DNA from: Bimuria novae-zelandiae CBS 107.79
Taxonomy: Eukaryota; Ascomycota; Dothideomycetes; Pleosporales; Didymosphaeriaceae
Assembly (NCBI GenBank): GCA_010015655.1
Contig: ML976818.1
Location: 1-56,525 of the forward strand
Direction: 5' to 3'
DNA: 56,525 bases
Shown: positions 1 to 12,302 of the stretch, one piece after another
Numbering within the stretch: the stretch's first letter is position 1
How the letters are laid out: the number at the start of each line of letters is the position of its first letter
Made by a program: the position numbers and the translations under genes
Notes under the pieces: generated by a model
What the model saw: only the letters and a program-made list of their open reading frames with translations
What the model was told of the DNA's origin: nothing
Database searches by the model: none

Positions 1-3000
1 AATAAGGTAAGAAGACCCCTATAGAACTCCTTAACTACCTTAAGGACTAATAGGAGGAATGCGACCTAGAGAAGGCCTTAAATAATAATAATAAAGACTA
101 TATTAATAACTTCTACACGGCACTAGACAAGAAAATCTAAAAACGCCTTAAATAGCAGCCACGCGAATAGAAGAGCCTCTCTTGCTTAGAAGTAAAAGTA
201 AATATGTATTAGCAAGCGTTAAAACCTTATAAGTTAAAGAAATAACGTATATATAATGTTAATAACAACTTCCTTAACAAGCTAGCTAATAAAAGGCGCG
301 ATCGAAAGCGATCTAGGTTAAATAACACAAGACTATACTAAAGACGCCACGACAGCGACTATCGCGACAAGGATAGCAAGAAGAAGGCTTAGGCAGTAGA
401 GGATAAGGACAAGGACTAATACTTCTACTACCACGAACTAGGCCATTATAAGGCGTCCTGTTCAAAGTACAAGGCCGAGGCGGGGAAAGACAAGCTATAG
501 ACTAAGAGGCCTAATAGTCTACAGGCAAGGTTAACTATAATAAAGGTTAATAATAACTAGTTATAGCTACAAGGACCCCTAGAAATAAAAGCGGTAGCTT
601 ACTAATCGCGCTGAATAGTGAAGTACAGCACAAGGGTAACTAATAATAAATTAAAGCCCTAGTAGACTACGGAGCCGAAGCGAATTTCGTTAGTAGTAAT
701 TTAATAAAGCGGTTAGGGGTTGTGGTAATAATAATAAAAGGTAAACGCTACGTGGCACTAAACAGATAAGACTTAGGCGTTCTAGGCCAGGCAAAGCTCC
801 CCTACACTATTATAGACAGTCGCGGTAAAACCAAGAGCGATAGTTACCTGTTTATAGTTAGTAACATTAGTAGATTTGACATAGTCCTAAGAATGCCCTA
901 GCTAGTAGAATAGAACCCCATTATAAACTTCTATAATAAGACTATCCGCTTCGCCCATAGGAAGCGCAAATGGACTAAAATCTCTACTAAATTAGCAGAA
1001 GAGTTCGCCGGCATAGCTAAAGACATAGTAAATAACTATTTTGTTATGTATGCCACCCTAAAGGACACATTAGGAGGCCTACCCAGGACGCTACCTAAAG
1101 AATACTAGGGACGGTAGGAGGAAGCCTTCTCTAAAGAAGCCACAAGCATCCTTACTAATTATGGCCCCCACGAGATAAAGATTAATATCGAGGAAGGCAA
1201 GGAAGTGCCTTTTAGACCACTCTATAGTCTATTAAAGTTAGAGTTAGCAGTTCTGCGCGACTATATCTAGAAGAACTTTAAATAGGGCTTTATTTAATTA
1301 TCGCGATCGAGCGCCGGGGCACTAATCCTTTTTATAAAGAAAAAGGATAGAGGCCTTTGCCTCTACGTTAACTATAGGGGACTAAATGCAGTTATAATAA
1401 AGAACTAATACCTACTTCCCTTAATACAGAAATCCCTTAACTAACTAGGGGATGCCTAGATCTACACTAAACTAGACCTAAGGGACGCCTACCACCGCGT
1501 CTAAATTAGGGCAGGAGATAAATAGAAGACGGCCTTTTAAATAAGGTATAGATAGTATAAATATATAGTAATGCCTTTTAGCTTAACAAACGCGCCTGCG
1601 ACCTTCCAAAGCCATATTAATAATACACTATTAGACTTTCTCGACATCTACTATATTATGTACCTTAACGATATCTTTATCTACTCTAAGACGAAGGAGG
1701 AATATATCTAGCACGTTTAGATAGTGCTAGAACGCCTTGTTAAACGCTAGCTATACGCCAAACTATCTAAATGCGAATTCTACACACGCAAGGTGGGATA
1801 CCTAGGCTTTATAGTATCCTTAGACAGCGTAGAGATAGAGGAGGACCGTGTTACCTCTATAAAAGATTAGCCTAAACTAAACTTAGTCTAAGTAGTTAGA
1901 ATCTTCCTTAGCTTTGCTAACTACTATTAAAGGTTTATAGAAGGATTCTCTTAAGTGGCGGCACCCCTTTACGCCCTAATAAGAAGGCTAGAGGGAGCTA
2001 CTAAGGGCAGACAGTAATAGAGACTTAAAGAATTAGTTATAATAAGCCTACTAAAGTAGGCTAAGGCCTCCTTTTACTAGCTAAAAGAGAGCTTTATGCG
2101 AGGGCCCTTACTAGCCCACTTTAACCCTAAAAGACCTTTAAGAGTAAAAACTAACGCTTTAGGTTTCGCGATCTTAGGTATCTTAAGCTAACTATAACTA
2201 GACAAATATAGAAAGCTATAATAGTACCTAGTTACTTTTTATTCGCGCAAGATAAACTAGGCAGAATAAAACTACGACACGCATAATAGCAAGTTACTAA
2301 TAATTATTAAAACTTTTAAGTATTAGTAATACTACCTAAAGGGTGTTAGCAAGAAGGTTAAGCTTCTAACTAACTATACTAACCTGTAAGGGTTTATATC
2401 TACAAAAGTCCTAACTAAATAATAGGCAAGGTGGGCCGAATAGCTCGTAACGTTTAATTTTAAAATTAAACACTATCTAGGAAGGATAAATCCCGCTAAC
2501 AGACTATCGCAAAGACCCGACTACGAGTTAAAAGAGGAAACAAGCTTAGGCAGGACAGGCAGTTCCTAGTAAAGACTCCTTAAGGCCCTATAGCACAAGT
2601 TATAGCTAAAAGGCAACGCTTTAGACAAAGCAGGCGTAGCAGGTAGCCCACAGCCACTAAAGTAGGCAGGAAGCCCTAGACTAGTAGTAGCAACAAGAGT
2701 CGCTAGACTTAGAACGTTAGTAACTAAGGAGGTAGTAGTAAACAATTTAGCAAGCGCTCACCCTATAGTAGAGCTATTAAAGAGAAATAGCCAGGGGGAC
2801 GAAACTGCAGAACGAATCCTCTAGTACCTCTAAGGGCCAGAGATGGCAAAGCCAGAATAGCTAAAGCGCTAGATAATTAGACCAGCCAACCTATTATAGT
2901 ACAAGAATAGGCTATACGTGCCACCTTTAGCGAGGGTATACGTCCTTTAATAATGCTATAATAACCCCCTCGCGGGCTATTTTAGCTTCGCTAAGATCTT

Positions 3001-4285
3001 AGAGCTAGTGCTACGAAAGTTCTAGTAGCCTAGTATCTAATAATACGTAAAGAACTATATCTAGACCTGTTAAGCGTGCTCTAGGGCAAAACCTATCTAA
3101 CACGCGACGCATAGCTAACTTAATAGCCTACTAGTCTTAAGGGGCATCTAGGAGGACATCGCTATAGATATAGTAATAGATTTACCTAAGAGTAAATCTA
3201 GAGCCTATCGTTATAATAGCATCCTAGTAATTATTAACTAGTTTTCTAAGATAGCACACTACATCCCCACGCGAAAGGACCTAAAGGCAGTAAAGCTAGC
3301 TAAGATCTTTAAGAAAGAAGTTCTACGCCTACACGGCCCTCTAAAGTTACTAGTTACGGACAGAGGTAGCCTATTTATATTAGCTTATTAAAGTACCTTT
3401 GCTTAATATTTAGGAACTAAGTAACTCCTCTTTACTACCTTCCACCCGCAGACAGACGGACAGATAGAATAATAGAACTAAACGCTTAAATAGTACCTTT
3501 AAGTGTTCTGCAACTATAAATAATCTAATTAGATAGACCTTCTATCTAAAGTAGAATATTCGTACAATAATAGCATCTATAGCTCTATAGGAGTGTCGCT
3601 ATTTGTTATAGTATACGGCCTAAATCTATTAATAGTAGACCTGCCCCGAGAAGTATAGCTGCGCGGGTCGGTACCTACGGTAAGGGCTAGAGCGATAGTT
3701 CTAGCCCAGACTAAGGTCTAGATAACCTAAGCGATCCTTAGGGCACAGGCGTACTAGGTAACATGGTACAATAGGAAGCATAAGGCCCAAACCTTTATAG
3801 TAGGGGACATGGTATACCTCGACGCCCGCAACATACAGTTAACTAGGCCTAAGAAAAAACTTAACTACAAGTCCTAGGGTCCCTATAGGGTAAAACGGCG
3901 GATTAATTAATAGGCATATAAGCTAGAGCTGCTAAAGGACTTTAATATTTACTTAGTGTTCTATGTGTCTCTCCTAAACTAGGTAGCCCTAGAAGAACTA
4001 CTACAACGGGAGCAAAGCCCGCCTAAGGTTATTATACTATAAGTAGGGGAGGATATATACCTAATTAAAGGAATTAGATCTAGGGTACTCCAGGACGGAA
4101 AATGGCTGTATAAAGTTAAGTAGAAAGGATATAATAGCGATAAAAACTAGTAGTTATCTATAGAGGAGATCTCTAAAGGGGCGATAAAGCAGTTCCTAAA
4201 GGGCTTAGATAAGGAGACTAAAGGTCGCCCTAGACAGGAGCCTAAGAGGCGGGGTCGCCCCCCTAGAAAAGGAGGAAGATAGCAC
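1..4285 (+). mobile_element. RIP-mutated Ty3/gypsy chromovirus relic (gag-pol-chromodomain)
   Basis: The plus-strand frames read through a whole gypsy polyprotein peppered with TAG/TAA stops. In order: a CCHC-like knuckle whose first Cys is now Tyr (about 420-470); a protease motif DYGAEANF where families have DSGA (about 663-690); reverse transcriptase with [16 protein letters not shown] (about 1338-1385), DLRDAYHRV (about 1486) and the active site YLND instead of YLDD (about 1661); RNase H; integrase with DRGSLFIL (about 3360) and FHPQTDGQ (about 3440); and a terminal chromodomain reading LYKVK*KGY, where Trp has become a stop (about 4108-4130). The 5' end lies outside the window. CpA and TpG are nearly missing (none in the first 60 bases) while CpG survives, which is the RIP pattern. 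The element is certainly dead. Confidence 0.9.
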
Positions 4286-6085
4286 TCGATAGTAATTAGT
4301 AATAGATTACCCTAAAGAGTACACTTTATAGGCTGCAAAATACTAGAATGAACAGGGCAGAGGATTCTTAAATAAACTAAAGACTAGAACAAGCTATCTA
4401 GGCCTATTCACGCCTCTCGGGGCCTAAAAGAGGCTTATAAGCCTATTTAGACCGTACCTAACGCGATTATAGCTAACTAAAACCTAATTAAAACCGCCTA
4501 AGGGTATAGAACGTGAATAAAATCCGGACACCATTAATAGGGGCAGAAATTCCTAAATTATACTAAATAACCCTCTTAATTAGTTAGGCGCTTAGACTTA
4601 TAGGCTTGCTAAAAAGTCTCTTAACTACCCTTACTTTTAATCTTCTTCTTTACTTCCTCCACGAAGAAGTCTAGCGTGGCTAGGACACTAGCCTTAAACG
4701 CTAACTACCCTAAATTAGTATTAATAACCCGGGATTAGGGTTAAGGACCTTTACTAACTTAGGAGTAACCTTCTTGCGCCTAGGGGTAAGAGCACTAGTA
4801 GTAACTAGGGAGGTTAGACTACTCCCTTCTATAGTAAAAGCTTTCCTCTTTTGCTTCTCCTTAATAGAGAGGCCTACTACCGGAATAATCTTCTTAGGAG
4901 GCCAGGTGTTATAACCCAAGTAGTAGGGGGTTAACAGGTTTCCGCAGAATTTGGATCTGGTGGCTCTATGCGACTTAGTCTAGATAACCCTTAATTATAC
5001 TAAATAATACTTATATAATAATATTGCTCTATTCTATCTCTAGTACCTGCGCGGTGGCCTTTACTAATGCCTTATTTAATCTAAAGAGGTTAATCTTATT
5101 GCATATATACGCATTAATTTAGCTCGAGCGTGGCATAAGGGTAATTAGGGCACTTAACACGTTCTCTAAGTTATCTTTAGGTATCTGCTACTAATTAGCC
5201 TCGAAACCCCTATATAACCCTTAAAGCGCTAACTTACCTACTAATAATCCTTACTATTGCTATAGTAGGCATCGCAGCGGCAGATTAAATTATAGTCTTT
5301 TAAATCTATTAGGCTAAGATTAATATATACTGCCCTAGACTAGACACGACGCATCTCCTTAACCTAAAACTAGTAGAGCTTTATCTTCTTATAATTAGAC
5401 TACTTAAGGCTGTCTAGGATAATAGGAAGGTAAGTATAGCACAAGTTAATAATACTAATCGCGCTCGCACGCGCCTTATTAACTAGGGCCTTAAAGATAG
5501 CGTTTGCGGTACTTATAGTGCCGAATAGTATAGGTATGTCTAGACAAAGTCTGAAGGTTGCTGAAGAGGGCGGTAGAGAAGTGACAAGTATAGGGACGAC
5601 TCAGTAGGCCTGCACCAGGTTAGTCTACCTTTACGACCCCCAAATTTAGAGCGGCTAGGTACCGAAATGGGGGGCATCTAGGGTCAGGCACCCTAGACTG
5701 CCATAGATTAGCCAGGTCGTACTTACGGGTTAGGGAGCCTCCAGGATAAGGTAAGCCGCCAAGTAGAGAGTAAGAATAAGGGTTTTAGGCCTTAGTGTAA
5801 GCCTAAGATTTAGCTTACGTTATTAGCTTACGTAATACGCAAGGCCTAATTAGGCTAGTTATTACGTGCTTATTCTCGCGGTCAAGACCCTTAAAGAAAA
5901 GAGCCTTTGTCACGAGTCGTAGGTCAAGGGCCCTCGACGGCCCTAGTCCGCTCTAGACCGGCGCTATCCGGGCCTTCCGCCTATCTACTTCCCTCGCCGC
6001 AGCCCTTCTCTTCCCTCTCTAAGGGATCGCCTTAGTACTGTGGATAGACTGAGTCGCCCGTAGTCAGGGCGCTTTTTACAGCTAG
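4286..6085. other. Gene-free repeat sequence between gypsy and copia relics
   Basis: No gene is supported here. The first 1.2 kb is AT-rich and RIP-like; one short open frame on the minus strand (4710-4919) has no recognisable motif. From about 5540 to 6085 the composition changes: GC rises and CpA/TpG dinucleotides reappear. This part could be a younger insertion or an LTR that escaped heavy RIP. I could not find matching ends for it. Confidence 0.5.
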
Positions 6086-8990
6086 ATTCTATTATTTTCC
6101 TAGTCTTGTATAGTTAATATTTTTAAAAACTACTTAAGCTTTCTTAGTAAGCGAAGCTTATACTAAGCTTTTAAGCTATGCTTAAACTGCCTATAAGCTA
6201 CTAAGTTATCTAAGTATACTAAGATAATAATATTATCTACGTAGAAGAATACTATTAGGCTCTTACTTATAAATAGATAAGTAACCTTCCTAATTAAGTA
6301 AAGCTTTAGCTTACGCAGCGTATTTTTAAGATACTTATACTAGAGTAGAGGAGCAATTTTAAGGCTATAAAAAGCTTTCCTTATTTTAAGTAGCTTACCT
6401 AGCTCTTTGTTAAGCCCTTCGGGGTAGCTGGTCCTAAAGGAGACTAGGGTTAGTTCTTAGACAAGAGTAATATTAAAATAGGTAAAGGTTATTAATAGCT
6501 CGCGCGTATTAATAGGGTTATTAGTATTAAAAGTAAAGCGCAGTTATACATAAATTAACTAGAGTCTAATCATAATCTAAATAATAAATTAAATACAAGG
6601 TTAAATATACCAATACGAGTATATCTATGCGTACTTATGTACTAGAGGTAATTACTAAGCTAATTACTCTAATTAAACTAATTAGGGGTGGCTTAGTAAT
6701 TAGTTACTTAGCGTAATTAGTATGCTAAGGCTACTATTTAAGCTAATTAAGTTACATGACCTGCTTCGTGTCAGTACGTTATAGGCTTGGTGATAACTAC
6801 ATAGAGGAAATCCTAATATCGTCGACATCCAGGATCCTAGCACTCGTGTATAAATCTTTTTAGTATATAGGCGTAAAGTAGTTAATCGAGTAATATATTA
6901 AAAAAAGTATAAATAATATTATACTAATAGGCGCGTAGGCTAAAAGCTACTACTTAAGCAACTAGAAAGTAGAATAACTTTACTACTAGTGTAGCTACGT
7001 ACGTGTCTTCCTAGTCTTCCTATAGGTTACCTCTGACGACTAGTCTCGCCTTAAACTTGTAGGCAAATACCTATATTAATAGTAGGATCGTAGCCTAGAC
7101 GCTGGCTCTAGTTACTATAGTAAACACGAGACAGCCCTTACTATAATAACTCTAAAACTCTATTACTACTACTTTCTAGAACTTAGTGTCGAATAGATGC
7201 TTCTAAAGCTACTTCTATTACTTTAGTAGTAGTAGGAGCTAATCTTAATATAGGTTTATTTTTAGTTACTTAACTAGCATCTTACTATTAGCTAAGTACT
7301 ATATAACTACTATAAATATGGTATAGTATACGCGCGACATCCTATAGGTTCTAATCTTAGTAATATTACTAGTATTAATTTAGCTACTAATTTTATTACG
7401 TCTACTTATATTATTTAATTATTAGTTTAGTACCTCGCCTCTATACTCTATCTAATACTAGTCTTTAGGTAGGCTAATAACTATATTTAGCTAGTCTTAC
7501 CTATCTTAATTATCTTAGGTGCGTGGCTTTAGAGTATCTTTAAACGTAAGTATGCTACTTACTACTAGATGCTTAGCTCTATTTAGCTTACATATTTATT
7601 ACTACTTAAGCTACTAGTCTAACTTATTTTTGTTTAGTATTACTTCGCGTAATTAAGTAATTACTTAACTAATTCCTTAATTATTTATAAGTGTTATGGA
7701 CCAGAAGGCGACGGGTGGGACGAGAAGGCCTTATGACGGCACGCCGGCCCCACCTCGGCTTATGTAATGTCCCAGATCGTCCCAGGTGCCAAGACCATGG
7801 GACATCGTGGGACCACGTGACGTGGGTCACGTGACGTCCCACGATATCCCAGGAAATCCCAGGAACGAGGGATGTGGGACATCGTGGGATTCTATAGGAC
7901 AGGGGAGGTATATAGCAAGGACGGTTCCCTATATTATTTCCTTCCTTCGTAGTTAACTACAATATCTTCTGTGCGAGTACGTTCTCCTATACAGATTAAT
8001 AGTTATCTTACTTATTATAAGATTAAATTGTCTAGCCGCGCTAAGTGTCGCATCAACTTGTACCACTAAATAATCCGTGAAGCACCACGATACCTTACCG
8101 CCCTAACCCGGATCGGAACAAGGTGTGAGAGCCTCATAACAATAAGCTATTACTTAAATTTTAGAGTATTAAGCTCGTGCTCCTCCTTAATATTTAAGGT
8201 TATAATTACTTAGTAGAAGACCTACTTATTAAGATAATTTTAATTATCTCTATATAATTCTAACAATATAAGAACTATATATTTAGTGCTAATTATTCTG
8301 CCTAGCGCTGGCATTTAGATGTAATAGATATTCGTAGAATTATATCCTACTAGACATCTAATTAGAGCTCAAGACTATAGCTTCTCTCCGAGCGGTACAT
8401 ACTAATCTAAAATATAGACTTATACTCCTATAATACTAAGGTAAGTAACTAATAGTTTAATATCCTAAACTGTCTTATATAGCATGCGCTAGCCTAGAGC
8501 TTTAGTAGGTATATAATTAAGTAAATATACTATAGAGATAGTATACTTATTAAATAGCTCTATTAGTAGGCCTGCGTTAATTCTAATTACTTAGCTTTAT
8601 ATAATAATTATATATTTAGTCTTTTTTACTTATCTATTTTATTCTTTCATATACTTAGCCTAAAATTCTACTATAATTCTTAAATCTATAAAAATCTTTA
8701 GCAGCTTTAAGTACTTACACTTACTATTAAGCTTTATTACTATAACTTATATATTAAACTATGTTTTAAGCTTAACTAGTAGTCTTTATATAGCGCGTTG
8801 TAGTATAGCTATATTCTTATTTAGTAGAGAGTAGGCCTCGTGCTACCTACTATTCTAATATATAGTATAAAATAGCTATATATCTCTATTATAGCATCGC
8901 TCGCTACGTTCGCAGAGCCGTATTAGGTCTATCTCTAGTTAATAAAATGATGCTATGCTAGTTCTTAAAGAGCTCTTTTACTTACTAGCT
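6086..8990 (-). mobile_element. RIP-mutated Ty1/copia relic, interrupted by a solo LTR
   Basis: On the minus strand the segment near 6340-6425 reads YPEGLNKELGKLLKIRKAFY followed by SLKIAPLL, the copia reverse transcriptase 'PxGF..KALYGLKQAPRLW' region. About 100 bases further on comes FYVDNIIIL, the YVDD active site with the second Asp changed to Asn. A degraded FLGIRVxRDRE-like stretch follows near 6110. Upstream copia parts (integrase, gag) should lie at 6600-8990, but RIP stops make them unreadable by eye. The solo LTR at 7692-8141 splits this block. Boundaries are approximate because I did not find this element's own LTRs. Confidence 0.7.
7692..8141. mobile_element. Solo LTR (450 bp) with perfect 5-bp target-site duplication
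   Basis: The segment begins TGTTATG and ends CATAACA, a perfect 7-bp terminal inverted repeat with TG...CA ends. It is flanked by identical ATAAG copies at 7687-7691 and 8142-8146, the 5-bp duplication expected of an LTR integrase. No internal coding region remains, so it is a solo LTR left by LTR-LTR recombination. Unlike its surroundings it is rich in CA and TG dinucleotides, so it arrived after most of the local RIP. It contains a TATA-like GGTATATAG near 7907 and a nested CACGTGACGT palindrome near 7815-7840. Strand cannot be set. Confidence 0.85.
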
Positions 8991-9034
8991 TATAAAGCTT
9001 TACCTAGACTGGTAAATGGGTTGTGGTTAGGTTG

Positions 9035-9356
9035 GGGTTGGGGTCTTACTGCGAGAACCTCGACAACGCGATGAAATACGACTTCTTCGGCGGGGACTTC
9101 GTGCGCGGCATTTCGTCGGGCGATCCACGACTATGGCGAGCCGTACGATTTGGATAGTGCCATGCGTTACTACAGCAGTACGCTTCTGGAGGAGGGTTTG
9201 ACGTGCAAACGGGGTGCTACGGAAGGTTGCACGCTGGCGAAGCGGGTAGAAGGGGGTAAGTACGAGTATATTCTGCCTAAGTTTAGGTCAAGTATGGGGG
9301 ATGTGAAGTGGGTCAAGAAGACGTATCCGTGGTTAGCCCCGCCTGCTGCTTCGTAG
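9035..9356 (+). pseudogene. Truncated, frameshifted 3' gene fragment of unknown family
   Basis: Codon composition turns protein-like immediately after the repeat block. One frame reads ENLDNAMKYDFFGGDFVRG and onwards to about 9135. The next frame picks up with HDYGEPYDLDSAMRYYSS and ends near LAPPAAS at the stop at 9354-9356. One base too many near 9123-9127 (CGATCCACGAC) explains the frame change. No start codon or upstream exon is present; the fragment abuts RIP-mutated DNA, so the 5' part was probably lost to the transposon block. I do not recognise the family. Confidence 0.45.
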
Positions 9357-9548
9357 GGCGTTGGAGGAAGGGGACGGCATCATAAAAGACTTGGGATCGA
9401 TCATAGATTGGTGAGTCTAGGTACACTTCTGTAGCCAGTAAGCTCCATATGAGTGAATAGTACTCAGGGATTTGGCCACCACCTAGCTCTACATTGAATG
9501 ACTGTGCAGACAATCCTTTCGACCTGAGTCCGAGCGATCTTTCTCAGC

Positions 9549-12302
9549 TCAAGGCGTCCGTGTTCCCCAATGATTCTCATGTTCTTTTGCGTCCTCTTCT
9601 GCCATCCATGTCACATCTTCAATCTGTCCCTCATGCTTTGATTTTCTAGCGAGCCCTGTCTCGATTCCTGACACTTGATTCAGCTTCTGCTTTAATGCAT
9701 CGCCTACGGCGTCCAAGTCCTTCGGCAACGTGGTCAAGCTCGCCATTAAGTATATGACATTGCCCAGCACACGCGAATGCACGCTAACTGCTGTACGCGA
9801 TCTATCGTTGAGGAGCGCATCACGCAAGCCTGCGGCAGCATTGGAGGTGTACCCTTTCATTGGTCAGTAGTGATCATTCCGTGCGGTGTAGGTGCTTACC
9901 AGAGCCTTCGGCATCCTTCAATGAGATGGCCAGCACTGAGCCCAACGCGATGACATGGTCGACAGCTTTGTGATAACTAAGCCACACCACCAACGGCTTA
10001 CTCCACATACTCCACGTCTTGACCCCTTGGGTCTTGCTAGCAACGTTGAGTCCGGCGGTCATGCCCCATCGACCGGCTGGCACTTCTCCGCCTCGGTGGC
10101 CGGTGTCGCGCTCCCACTTTCGCTTGAAGTTCTTCCAGGCATAGCCTCGCTTCAGCACTTCCATTTCTTTGAGAGAGGTATTGGCGACATGGCATCCGAT
10201 CGGGTGCGCCGTATAGCTGTGGCCGTGGAGTAGGGCATCAGACTTGGAGGGTGAGAGGAATGCATTGAAAATAGCTTTGCTCGCAAGCGTGACGGAGAGA
10301 GGGAGCAGTCCACCAGTTAGAAGCTTGGCGTGAATCGATATATCCGGGTGCACTTGGAGAAGGGAAGAGGGCGTGAAATGCCCCAGGCGGTGAAGGCCGG
10401 TGAAGACTTCGTCGAAGAGGACGGGGACGCCGGTCCAATGGAGAGGATCTGAGGGCGGATCGGTCTCTTTTTCTGTGAACTGGTAAGAACGGACTACTTC
10501 AACAAGTTTACGTTGGAAGAGCGGGTCCACGAAAAGCATGCCACCGGCACCAAGGAGAATGGGCTCCATGACCAATGCGCCAAATTTTCTGCCTTGCCGT
10601 TTGACCAAATCATCAAGAGTGTTCCTGATGTATCTTTCGTACAACCACCAACGTCGGCCTTGGCCCTGACCTCTGCCCTCAAAGTCAAATACATCGTCCA
10701 AATGTGAGAAGAGTTCAGGCCCGCCAAGCTCCTTCGCCATGCCTCGGGGCGGCTCGACGACCCACTCTCCCATCTTCATCCTCACCGTGGGGAATTCAAA
10801 CCAGTACCCGCGACCGCGATACCAGTCCACCTTCTCGTTGTAGACGTTGGGCTCAGATGCATCCATGGCGCCAATAGTATCGCCATGGTAGCTTCCCTTC
10901 AGACCCAGAACGCCGACATTATCTTTCGAGCCGTCCCAGCCGTAGCGCTTACATGTCGCCCTGAGAGCCATTTTGATGCCGACTTCGGCGGCGGTACTGC
11001 CGTCGTCGGTATAAAAGCACTTTGCGAGACGAGGGTTATTCATACCCTCCAGCAGCGTCTCCGAAAGGGTCACTGCGGGCTCATGTGTGGCACCGGCGAA
11101 CATGACATGGCCATATCTTCCCGCTGCATATGCCGCGGCAAGAGATAGCTGTGGGTTCCCGTGACCGAGACCTTGTGTCCACCACGACGCAGAGCCATCA
11201 AAAGCAGGGTAGAGGATCGGTTTCTCTGCTGTGTTGGCGACGTGGTGTCCTTTCGAAGAAGTGGGGGTATGTCTCGCTTGGAAGTAGTCTCCATAAGCCG
11301 AGTCAAATACTAGGATGTCATCTGTTTTTGCGATGCTCTTGTGCTGCGTGAATGGATGCCAAATGGATTTTCGAGTGCGAGCAGCCAACTTGTCCATACT
11401 GGCGAGGCGCTCTGTGTGATGGTCAACAATATATCTAGCCAGCCTTTGCATTTCATCCGACATGCTCTGCTCTTCGTAGTATTTTCCCATAGCTTCGCGT
11501 TCTTGCTTCTTGTTGTACCCTTCCAGCACCGGTATCCAGGGTATTGTGAATGCTGGGATGTCCATATTTTGGAAGTACTTAAGCAGATAGTCAGAGTTTT
11601 CAAATCTGCCCTTGTCATCGAAGCATATGACGGCACTAATGTCGTAGCCACGCAGGACGAGCGACTCAGCCGCAGATATCGTGGAAGCGATGCCTCCAAG
11701 GCGGTGGTCTCCGACAAGGATAACGGGAAGTCGCAGAGGTCGGAAGATATCAGCTTGTGGTGCGCCGGATGGCCCAGGGCTTAAGACGCCGCCCGCTGTC
11801 TCCACAATGGTAAGACCCACGTGCGTCTCCCAGGAGAACTTGCTCGCATCTTCTCTAATCTTGGTGTAGACACGTTTTACCAGATGGTCATCCGACGGCT
11901 GGAGAAGGTGAGTATAAGATTGGATTCCAACTGAGAAAGTAGGCCTACTATAAACTTCGCACTCCTTGCTGCAACGTGCGGACTCACGGGGTCTTTGAAT
12001 TGGAAAAGCGTAGTGACATTGACGCGGTCAACGTTAACATATCTCTTGACATACCTACCAAGTCATTAGTTTTCCCTTCATTTTCTTTTCCGATCTTGCG
12101 CAACATACGAATCGTCAGCATCCTCAGCTGGCCCTGTCGAGACAGGTTTGATATAGTGCAAACTCCATTTCCGTCTTCCTACTCGTCGTACGAAATGAGC
12201 ACCCAGGAGCGTGGAAAAGACAGTCTTGCCAACATTGGTATTCGCGCCGTAGACCTGGAGCGCGATGAGATTCTGCCACAGGCCTGACGGAACCCTCGAC
12301 AT
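9549..12302 (-). CDS. bioDA: Bifunctional dethiobiotin synthetase / DAPA aminotransferase (BioDA)
   Basis: This gene carries out two consecutive steps of biotin synthesis: the PLP aminotransferase (BioA) turns KAPA into DAPA, and the ATP-dependent synthetase (BioD) closes the ureido ring to dethiobiotin. Model: complement(9549..9853, 9900..11898, 11949..12054, 12109..12302), 867 codons plus stop, with introns of 46, 50 and 54 bp that keep frame. Residues 1 to about 255 form BioD, with P-loop GANTNVGKT (Lys26) and FQFKDPVSPHVAA. From about 280 (WHPFTQH) runs the aminotransferase, with LFDEVFTG (Asp596) and the probable PLP lysine Lys625 in HAKLLTGG. ATG at 12302 was chosen because the P-loop follows within 20 residues. 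It is divergent to bioF. In other fungi the fused enzyme is reported as mitochondrial; I see no strong leader here. Confidence 0.93.

Noticed and set aside
4710..4919. 69-codon minus-strand open frame in the RIP block
   Set aside because: No motif or start context; lies in mutated repeat DNA where chance frames are expected.
9015..9050. G-rich GGTTGGGGTTGGGG stretch resembling degenerate telomere repeat
   Set aside because: Only a few irregular units, not TTAGGG, and it runs into a coding-like frame; too short to claim an interstitial telomere.
9313..9513. 66-codon minus-strand frame between the broken gene tail and bioDA
   Set aside because: Overlaps the more convincing plus-strand fragment, has no recognised motif, and lacks splice partners.
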